Below, in pieces: positions 1-5,044 of a DNA stretch of 9,807 bases (position 1 is the first letter of the stretch; the number at the start of each line of letters is the position of its first letter). The notes beneath the pieces are model-generated. The model was not told the origin of the DNA. It saw nothing but the letters and a program-made list of their open reading frames with translations, and ran no database searches. Source of the stretch: an uncultured Treponema sp. (GTDB lineage: Bacteria; Spirochaetota; Spirochaetia; Treponematales; Treponemataceae); assembly GCA_937923945.1 (NCBI GenBank), contig CALDWC010000098.1, forward strand, positions 1-9,807. Direction: 5' to 3'. A program made the position numbers and the translations under genes.

Positions 1-28
1 GGCATAAAAATAGTATATAATAAAACTA

Positions 29-136
29 ATGGCGGAGAACCGAAAGTATAAAGATAGCGTTTTTACGGATTTATTTGCAAGCGATGAAAAAGCATTGCCG
101 AAGGCTTTGAGTTTATGCAATGCGTTACTGGGAACG
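29..136 (+). pseudogene. PD-(D/E)XK nuclease family transposase (Rpn-like), N-terminal fragment
   Basis: The first ~36 codons from ATG 29 (MAENRKYKDSVFTDLF... to ...NALLGT) match the conserved opening of the Rpn/PD-(D/E)XK-family transposases that are abundant in Treponema, where the NRKYKDSVFTDLF motif precedes the nuclease core. Full members run to roughly 250-300 residues. Here the homology stops near position 136. The frame then reads through unrelated inverted-repeat DNA to a stop at 248-250, so the nuclease core with its catalytic Asp/Glu/Lys residues is missing. I see no strong ribosome binding site before the ATG. This is a decayed remnant marking a recombination scar. The family call rests on recognition of the N-terminal motif alone. 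Confidence 0.7.
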
Positions 137-145
137 GTTAATTTC

Positions 146-216
146 GGCACGAGTTACCGTGCCTCATTAGCCGGTCGAGTTTTGAAAAACTTCGTAACAA
201 GTTTGTTTTTCAAAAC
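146..216. repeat. Intergenic inverted repeats (two hairpins)
   Basis: Two hairpins lie back to back. GGCACG (146-151) pairs with CGTGCC (158-163). GTTTTGAAAAAC (179-190) pairs perfectly with GTTTTTCAAAAC (205-216) across a 14-nt loop. They begin where the transposase homology ends, so they are probably part of a dispersed Treponema intergenic repeat that truncated that gene. They do not have the attC layout (no GTTRRRY end, no extrahelical base). Confidence 0.6.
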
Positions 217-250
217 GTCGCTTTTTATAGTGTCGTTTCTCACTGAATGA

Positions 251-463
251 CGAATTGTACCGTTTCGTAATGCAATGAGAAAAAGACGATAGTTTTTTAT
301 TTTTTAATAAATCGTGTATACAAATAATAAAGTTTTATCGTGAATATAATTTTAAGATTAGTATTTTATGAATGTTTCGTTTTATAAAGTATAAATTCAT
401 AGTAAAATTTATATTTTATAATTTACATAAAACATAAAAACTTCAAATATTTTATATATATGC
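251..463. other. AT-rich spacer without a gene
   Basis: No convincing reading frame is present. The stretch is extremely AT-rich, with runs such as TTTTTTATTTTTTAATAAA near 292-312. It sits immediately upstream of a promoter and may act as an UP-like or DNA-bending region. Confidence 0.5.
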
Positions 464-492
464 TTGACAATTTTTATAAAGTATGTCACAAT
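464..492 (+). promoter_or_regulatory. Sigma-70-type promoter for the 537 gene
   Basis: A perfect -35 TTGACA lies at 464-469. After 17 nt comes CACAAT at 487-492 (4/6 match to TATAAT). It is followed ~40 nt later by a near-perfect Shine-Dalgarno AAGGAGG (526-532) and ATG 537. Confidence 0.6.
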
Positions 493-536
493 AATACGAT
501 TAGTATAAGCTAATAAATCTATCTTAAGGAGGTAGT

Positions 537-1237
537 ATGAGTAATTATTATCAAAGTTTGGCTGATATAGGCAAGGCAGTCACGAATCTTTTTTGAAAAA
601 AGTCGGAGATTTTACAGGGATGACTAATTCTTTTAGAGTCACCTATGTAGAAAATTCTACGGCTTGTATTTTATACGGTAAAGGCTCTTATATCTTAACC
701 GCCGGTACGGTCATCGGAGCAAATGCATTATTAAAGACCAATAATGCAAAAGTTGAAATCGTGTCTACCATAGGAGATATTATCCAGTTAGATGTAAACA
801 GTGAGTTCTGTATAGAGCACACACTAGAAGGATTGGCTCCTGTTTTCTATGGTTCTGTTATGGTATTTCCTATAAATAATAAAGGAAAGGGATCACATGG
901 TAAATACCGAACATCTTGCTGGACTGCTTGTTCTGATGGAGATTATTTGATTAAAAATATAGATGAAACTACCGATAGATACTATTCATTTGAAGGAGCG
1001 TATGATGTGTATGAGTATGACGAGCAAGGGAGAAAATTTTTGATTACACATTTAGAACCTTTTCAAACATGCGATTTGTATTTTGACCATACAAAGCCGT
1101 GTCGAGATGCTTACAAAATAATAAATACGGCGGATCTAACTGCTTCTGAGATAACCGATATTTACACCAAGTATGTAATTCCCATTGATTGGAACGAAAA
1201 ATTCTCGGATCAAAAATGTAACCGTAAAGCTTCATAA
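537..1237 (+). CDS. Hypothetical protein, frameshifted in a T tract (~233 aa if repaired)
   Basis: I do not recognise this protein. The true start is probably ATG 537, 4 nt after AAGGAGG (526-532) and downstream of a good promoter. It gives MSNYYQSLADIGKAVTNLF and stops at TGA 594-596. Open reading resumes in the -1 frame (first possible start TTG 593) and runs to TAA 1235-1237. The switch lies in CTTTTTTGAAAAAAG (588-602): one extra T would join both parts into ~233 residues. The product has no signal peptide and no clear membrane segment. It looks like a soluble mixed alpha/beta protein with scattered Cys and acidic C-terminal stretches. It stands alone between its promoter and a terminator. 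Possible explanations are a sequencing or assembly error, a real null allele, or on/off switching by slippage. If translation starts only at TTG 593 a 214-aa product remains, but that start has no ribosome binding site. Confidence 0.65.
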
Positions 1238-1246
1238 CAATTAACT

Positions 1247-1296
1247 AACACAAAGCCGCTGCTTATTGTTTGCCGGAAAAAGCGGCTTTGTGTTTT
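1247..1296 (+). terminator. Rho-independent-type terminator after the 537 gene
   Basis: AACACAAAGCCGCT (1247-1260) pairs perfectly over 14 bp with AGCGGCTTTGTGTT (1281-1294) around a 20-nt loop. It starts 9 nt after the stop codon and ends in a short T-rich tail. The unbulged stem and the lack of a GTTRRRY end argue against an attC site. It separates the 537 gene from the ABC gene. Confidence 0.7.
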
Positions 1297-1317
1297 GATT
1301 TATAGGATTTAGTATTT

Positions 1318-3069
1318 ATGATTAAAAATTTTTTACGTCTTTATTTTAAAAGTTTAGCAGTTGTATTTAAAGCCGATAAACTTCACTCCGTTTTGCTTTT
1401 GGCGATAATTCCGCTTCAAGCACTTATGCCCTCGCTTCTTATTTATTCGGCAAACGAAATCATAAATGCCGTAGCGGAGAAAAACATAAACGGTGTTGTT
1501 TTCATTTTAATTGTGTGGGCTGCTGCTTTTTTGTTATCAAATATTTTACAGCCCGTATATACCACCATACAGGGTTTTTTAACAGACAAACTTACATTGT
1601 ATTTAAATACTTCGCTTATGGATAAATCGAGAACAATATCCGAACTTACGGTTTTTGAAGACAGCTCGTTTTATGATGATATTGATATTTTATGCCAAGA
1701 GGCAAGTTGGCGACCCGTAAACTTACTCGTTTTCGGCGCAAGCATAATTAGCAGTATTATCACGGCGGTTTCTATGCTTGTTTTACTTGCCGATTTCAGC
1801 CCATTTATTTCACTTTTAATGTTTATCGCAATTATTCCTCAAAGCATTGTTTTTTATAGGATACAAAAAGAAGCCTTTGAAGTTTTAGTATCAAATACAC
1901 CCGATTCAAGAAAGCTAAGCTATTACTCAAGTTCACTACTTTCAAAAGAGAATATAAAAGATGTACAGTTATACGATCTCTATGATTTTTTCATCGATAA
2001 ATACAAAGACACCTTTAAAAGAATAAATAAGGGAATAAAGTTAAACCGTGTTAAAAAACTCGCGGCTTCCGTTTGCTTTTTAACAGTGAGTACGGCAATC
2101 AGCGTATTCGTCTTTAATACAATTATAAAAGGTGCATGTTCCGGAGCTTTTTTAGTCGGAAGTATTTTAATTTTTTCGTCAAGTATCTTATACACAACGC
2201 AAAGCATTTCCCGATTGGTAGAAGATTCAAGTTTATTGTATGACACACTTTTATATATGCAAAAGTATTTTGATTTTATCAATTTACCGCCGAGTAGCAA
2301 AGGGCAAAATAAAATAATTAATTCAAACTTTAAAAAAATTATTTTTGATGATGTTTCATTTAAATATCAATCGAATGAAGATTTTGCTTTACAAAACATT
2401 TCTTTTTCAATTGCTAACGGTGAAAAAATTGCAATCGTAGGCGAAAACGGAAGCGGCAAAACTACGATGATGAAATTGCTTTGCAAATTCTATAAACCTT
2501 CTTCCGGTGTAATAAAATTTGATGACACTTCAATTGAAGACTATGATGTTGTTGAGTATAGAAAAATTATCGGTGCGGTTTTTCAAGACTATGCAAAGTT
2601 TGATCTAACGGTTCGTGAAAATACGGCTCTTTCCGATTTAAGAAAAATTACAGACGATGACGAAGTTCTGCTTGCTTTGAAAAAATCGGGTTTTGATGAA
2701 ACGGAAAATTTGGAGCAGCTGTTAGGAACTCAATTTGAAAACGGGCGGGATTTATCGGGCGGTCAATGGCAAAAGCTCGCAATAGCCCGTGCGTTTTTCG
2801 GCAATTTTGAGATTCTTATTTTAGATGAGCCGACCGCTTCTCTTGACCCCCGCTCTGAATTTGTCATTTATGAAAAATTTTTAGAGCTGACAATGGGCAA
2901 AACTGTTTTTTTTGTTACGCACCGTTTATCGACCGTAAAAAAAGCCGATAAAGTTTTGGTTTTGCAAAACGGAAAAATTGTGGGCTTTGATAGTCACGAA
3001 AATTTAATGCACAGCAATGCCTATTATGCTGAACTTTATACGATGCAGGCGAGTGCATTTATAAAATAA
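1318..3069 (+). CDS. ABC exporter, fused permease/ATP-binding half-transporter
   Basis: A 583-residue ABC half-exporter, the usual length for the type, expected to work as a dimer in the inner membrane. Residues ~20-295 carry hydrophobic segments (about 24-46, 58-78, 132-152, 156-178, 247-268 and 272-292), giving the six-helix permease. Residues ~340-583 are the nucleotide-binding domain: Walker A GENGSGKT (375-382), Q-loop Q423, signature LSGGQ (479-483), Walker B ILILDEP (499-505) with catalytic E504, D-loop SLD (508-510) and H-loop H535. All key residues are intact, so it should be an active ATPase. There is no N-terminal C39 peptidase domain, so it would not cleave a leader peptide itself. 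A weak AGGA (1304-1307) precedes ATG 1318, and no clear promoter is visible. An attC site lies 112 nt after the stop, so the gene is probably cassette-borne. Export of the Cys-rich peptide encoded downstream is plausible but unproven; the substrate cannot be read from sequence. Confidence 0.93.
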   Translation: MIKNFLRLYFKSLAVVFKADKLHSVLLLAIIPLQALMPSLLIYSANEIINAVAEKNINGVVFILIVWAAAFLLSNILQPVYTTIQGFLTDKLTLYLNTSLMDKSRTISELTVFEDSSFYDDIDILCQEASWRPVNLLVFGASIISSIITAVSMLVLLADFSPFISLLMFIAIIPQSIVFYRIQKEAFEVLVSNTPDSRKLSYYSSSLLSKENIKDVQLYDLYDFFIDKYKDTFKRINKGIKLNRVKKLAASVCFLTVSTAISVFVFNTIIKGACSGAFLVGSILIFSSSILYTTQSISRLVEDSSLLYDTLLYMQKYFDFINLPPSSKGQNKIINSNFKKIIFDDVSFKYQSNEDFALQNISFSIANGEKIAIVGENGSGKTTMMKLLCKFYKPSSGVIKFDDTSIEDYDVVEYRKIIGAVFQDYAKFDLTVRENTALSDLRKITDDDEVLLALKKSGFDETENLEQLLGTQFENGRDLSGGQWQKLAIARAFFGNFEILILDEPTASLDPRSEFVIYEKFLELTMGKTVFFVTHRLSTVKKADKVLVLQNGKIVGFDSHENLMHSNAYYAELYTMQASAFIK

Positions 3070-3156
3070 AGTGCATACCGGCAAATAATAAAATGCGGGC
3101 ACTACTACTTGCACGTTATAGCTCATTATAAAGCCTAAAAGGAATAGTTGTAAAAA
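3054..3156 (+). repeat. Repeat A: ABC-gene 3' end and flank, copied at 7947-8049
   Basis: From TGCATTTATAAAATAAAG (end of the ABC gene and its stop) to GGAATAGTTGTAAAAAT, this sequence recurs at 7947-8049 with no gaps and about seven mismatches. It contains TTATAAAGCCTAAA, which also recurs just before the terminal hairpin (9741-9754). No coding sense is evident outside the ABC tail. Confidence 0.85.
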
Positions 3157-3181
3157 TAGTAAAGATAGCTATATAATAATC

Positions 3182-3248
3182 TCATAACCCCCGCTTCAAC
3201 GCCGACATTGCGGACGAGCCGCAAATGCAGGTTAAGCGAATGTTAGAT
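3182..3248 (+). other. attC: Integron cassette recombination site (attC)
   Basis: The layout matches the attC definition. R'' is TCATAAC (3182-3188) and L'' is CGCTTCAAC (3192-3200). L' is GTTAAGCG (3231-3238) and R' is GTTAGAT (3242-3248, fits GTTRRRY). The TAAC/GTTA and CGCTT-AAC/GTTAAGCG arms pair, leaving C3197 extrahelical and a 3-nt unpaired spacer (CCC opposite AAT) between the boxes. Inside, CATTGCGG (3206-3213) pairs with CCGCAAATG (3219-3227) with one extra A, closing on the 5-nt loop ACGAG. Strand exchange would be between G3242 and T3243. The site belongs to the cassette holding the ABC gene and opens the next one, which starts with the peptide operon. Integrons are known in T. 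denticola; no integrase lies in this window. Confidence 0.85.
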
Positions 3249-3312
3249 TGACCTGCTTAAAAGCAGGCTACTATATAAAAAGAATTGTGTAATTTTTATT
3301 GATTTCTTAGGA

Positions 3313-3329
3313 TTATGTATCATACATAA
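3313..3329. promoter_or_regulatory. Perfect 17-bp palindrome, possible operator
   Basis: TTATGTAT-C-ATACATAA is an 8+1+8 perfect inverted repeat ending 24 nt before the start codon of the first peptide-operon gene. The position suits repressor or activator binding. It overlaps a weak candidate -10 (TATCAT, 3318-3323). The regulator is unknown, and AT-rich DNA makes chance palindromes more likely. Confidence 0.35.
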
Positions 3330-3353
3330 CCGATAGAAGGCAGGAGTGCTTAT

Positions 3354-3797
3354 ATGTTTATTATTGAATATCTTGTTCCTATCTTTCTTTTTGTATGGAG
3401 TTTAGTATTTCCTATATTCTATATCAGTATGAATGGTTTGAAAAATAAATATGACGAGAGAATTGAAACTGCTCGCACATATCGTGTGCAAAGATATCAA
3501 TGTAAATCAAAAGAGATATGGGAGAAATCATTTAAAATGAAAGCCGATGCAGCCTTGTCTGTTTCAAAAATCTATAGCCCTATATATATTTTTTTTGCCA
3601 TATTGGGACTTTTCATAAATCAGCATTTTCCGTATTTTGCCATCATTGAAGTGATAGTTTTAATTTTAGGACTGGTATGTCTAGGGAAAAAATGGGTAAA
3701 AGTGGCTGAAAACTTTGGAGCTTCAACTAAGGATAAAAAGCCGGTTACATTTTTTACGAAAGATATTTTTATGCATGAAAAAGAAGATAATATCTAA
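3354..3797 (+). CDS. Small membrane protein of the Cys-heptad peptide operon
   Basis: A 147-residue protein with three predicted membrane segments: about residues 4-26, 75-89 and 93-111. A charged loop (28-73) holds the motif IWEKSFKM (55-62). The C-terminal ~35 residues are polar. AGGAG (3342-3346) lies 7 nt before ATG 3354. I cannot assign a family. The same WEKS-x-KM motif, the same N-terminal hydrophobic segment and the same following helices appear in the protein at 4264-4666, so the two are paralogues flanking the peptide gene. That placement suggests a role in export, maturation or self-protection for the peptide. This is inferred from context only. It is the first gene after the attC site and so heads its cassette. 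Confidence 0.75.
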   Translation: MFIIEYLVPIFLFVWSLVFPIFYISMNGLKNKYDERIETARTYRVQRYQCKSKEIWEKSFKMKADAALSVSKIYSPIYIFFAILGLFINQHFPYFAIIEVIVLILGLVCLGKKWVKVAENFGASTKDKKPVTFFTKDIFMHEKEDNI

Positions 3798-3821
3798 TTT
3801 TTGATAGCTTGTAAATCAAAT

Positions 3822-3849
3822 AATATAGATGTTGTCAGATAACTATATT
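3822..3849 (+). other. Weak inverted repeat upstream of the peptide gene
   Basis: AATATAG (3822-3828) pairs with CTATATT (3843-3849) around a 14-nt loop, between the membrane-protein stop and the Shine-Dalgarno of the peptide gene. It might tune expression or mark mRNA processing, but it is AT-only and weak. Confidence 0.2.
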
Positions 3850-3876
3850 TATTATTTCTGTTTGGAGGTTTGAGAT

Positions 3877-4200
3877 ATGAATACTTACGAAGGTAATATT
3901 TATGATGATGGCAATGGGCAAAGTGAGGTTCAATGTATAAATGTATCAGCATGTCCCATAGCTGCAGCACCATGCATTGCTAATGCATCAGCATGTTTAA
4001 CAGATGCATCTTTATGCGGAGCGAACGCAAGTATATGTAGGCATAATGCATCTGTTTGTGGAATCAATACGGGAATTTGCAATGTAAATGTAGGCGGTTG
4101 TACAGGCAATGCAAGCGGATGCGGTGCTGACGCTAGCGTGTGTGTAGCAAATAAAAGTGGCTGTAAACACGGTATTGGGAAGTGCGGAAGGAATTGCTAA
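3877..4200 (+). CDS. Cys-heptad repeat peptide, candidate RiPP precursor
   Basis: A 107-residue peptide starting 8 nt after GGAGG (3864-3868). Residues 1-19 are Cys-free and acidic (E5, D10, D11, E17), like a leader. Residues 20-107 contain 14 cysteines. Those at 26, 33, 40, 47, 54, 61, 68, 75, 82, 89, 96 and 103 are exactly seven apart, with C20 and C107 at the ends. The repeat unit is C-x-x-(N/D)-A-S-x. N or D sits at Cys+3 in nine units (36, 43, 50, 57, 64, 71, 78, 85, 92) and S or G at Cys+5 in ten. There is no hydrophobic signal peptide. Its neighbours are two paralogous membrane proteins, a maturase-like N-terminus and, upstream, an ABC exporter. This resembles multi-Cys radical-SAM substrates that carry thioether links (sactipeptides and ranthipeptides). 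Alternatives are a metal-binding repeat protein or a structural Cys ladder without enzymatic modification. Confidence 0.75.
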   Translation: MNTYEGNIYDDGNGQSEVQCINVSACPIAAAPCIANASACLTDASLCGANASICRHNASVCGINTGICNVNVGGCTGNASGCGADASVCVANKSGCKHGIGKCGRNC

Positions 4201-4263
4201 GTCAGCCTATCAACTTCCTGTTGTCTGTATTTACAGAATAGTAAAACATAAGGAGATGTCAAA

Positions 4264-4666
4264 ATGGATGCTATAGATTTTTTTATCGCTTTAGTTTCTT
4301 TGTTTTTATTTCCTATTTTGTATTTTTTTGGACATTTTACCTATTAAGGTTGCAATAGATAAGTATCCTTATGATGAGCAAAGTAAAAAACAAAAGAAGT
4401 GGGTGAATATTTATTACCGAATGCAAAAAACGACAGTACATCAAAGGGAAAGTTGTAAAAAATGGGAAAAGTCGATGAAAATGTATTCGGTATTTTCGTG
4501 GAAACTATTTAAAATTTTTACACCTATTGCATGTGTTTTGTTTGTTATCTATGCAGCTTGGTTGCACAAATATTCGACAATTTCGCTTATCGGTATGGTT
4601 ATCTATTTGCTCATAAATTTTATAGTAACGATGATTCACTGTTACAGAGCACAATATAAAATATGA
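4264..4666 (+). CDS. Second small membrane protein of the peptide operon, frameshifted
   Basis: ATG 4264 lies 8 nt after AAGGAG (4250-4255) and opens MDAIDFFIALVSLFLFPILY, an N-terminal membrane segment. That frame stops at TAA 4345. Homologous sequence continues in the +1 frame through codons from 4328 to TGA 4664-4666. The switch lies in a run of seven T (4323-4329); six T would restore one frame of ~133 residues. The downstream part has the motif WEKSMKM (from ~4461) shared with the 3354 protein, then two hydrophobic segments and the C-terminal YRAQYKI. The stop overlaps the next start in ATGA (4663-4666), a sign of translational coupling to the maturase fragment. As written the gene is broken. 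A sequencing indel, a null allele or slippage could each explain it. Confidence 0.65.
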
Positions 4667-4965
4667 AGTTTTCAAAATATAATGTTTTTTATGAGCATGG
4701 CGACAACTTTCTTCTTGTGAATACTAGAACGGGAGCGATGTTTACATTGGATGGCGAGTTAAAACAAAAAGAGAAAGTGGAGATATTTCGTGTATATCTG
4801 AAGATGTTGTCAAAGAATATATAAAAACCTCGTAATTTTATCCGTTTTTCAAAATATCGCGTCTTGCTAAAAAGCTTTTGAAGCAAGTTCAGAAATTACT
4901 CATTCCTGATTTTTCATTGCTCATTGAGTTACACTTCGTCATTCGCTTTTCTCCATAACAATTAT
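4458..4965 (+). repeat. Direct repeat C1 (508 bp), exact copy at 8046-8553
   Basis: Base-by-base reading at a constant offset of 3588 shows no difference from 8046-8553. The repeat covers the 3' half of the second membrane-protein gene, the maturase fragment and the following spacer. It ends in CTCCATAACAATTAT, just before the promoter of the LRR lipoprotein gene. The other copy ends at the same point before the FGE-fold lipoprotein gene. Confidence 0.93.
4663..4827 (+). pseudogene. Radical-SAM/SPASM peptide maturase, N-terminal remnant
   Basis: ATG 4663 overlaps the stop of the upstream gene (ATGA). It encodes MKFSKYNVFYEHGDNFLLVN followed by TRTGAMFTLDGELKQK. This resembles the small N-terminal domain that opens many SPASM-type radical-SAM peptide maturases (a KxSKYN start, a short beta-strand region, then NTxTGA and L-D/E). 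After an A-rich run near 4763-4770 the sense moves to another frame, ESGDISCISEDVVKEYIK, ending about 4827. The original frame stops at TAA 4822-4824 (53 codons). Everything after that is absent, including the CxxxCxxC iron-sulfur motif and the SPASM cysteines of a ~400-500 residue enzyme. It is non-functional here. The family call rests on this short N-terminus and on the adjacent Cys-rich peptide. Confidence 0.5.
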
Positions 4966-5006
4966 AAATTGTAATCTTTAGTTGACTTTATAAATTAAAT
5001 TGTTAT
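4955..5006. repeat. Inverted repeat spanning the LRR gene promoter
   Basis: ATAACAATT (4955-4963) pairs with AATTGTTAT (4998-5006). The left arm is the tail of repeat C1. The right arm overlaps the -10 element, and the -35 lies between the arms. It may be an operator or hairpin, but AT-rich chance pairing is possible. Confidence 0.3.
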
Positions 5007-5009
5007 ACT
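4982..5009 (+). promoter_or_regulatory. Extended -10 promoter of the LRR lipoprotein gene
   Basis: TTGACT (4982-4987), a 16-nt spacer, then TATACT (5004-5009) preceded by the extended motif TG at 5001-5002. AGGAG (5034-5038) and ATG 5045 follow at normal distances. The promoter begins just beyond repeat C1, so the lipoprotein gene is transcribed on its own. Confidence 0.65.
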
Positions 5010-5044
5010 ATATGTTAACAATATTTAATTTATAGGAGATATTT

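Noticed and set aside
245..279. Inverted match to the GAATGACGAA / CAATGAG parts of the 4920-4944 spacer
   Set aside because: Two short words agree in reverse orientation but their spacing differs by ten bases; too weak to call a shared element without a genome-wide search.
1233..1296. Possible attC around CATAACAATTA and the 14-bp hairpin after the 537 gene
   Set aside because: The stem is perfect with no extrahelical base, there is no GTTRRRY end, and a T-rich tail follows; a terminator fits better.
3243..3270. Hairpin CCTGCT...AGCAGG just after the attC site as a terminator
   Set aside because: The 6-bp stem has no T tract, and it also competes with pairing to GCAGGT inside the attC; its role is unclear.
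4689..4886. Antisense 65-codon frame, repeated at 8277-8474
   Set aside because: It is duplicated only because the whole repeat is; it lies over the maturase remnant, starts without a ribosome site and has no recognisable features.
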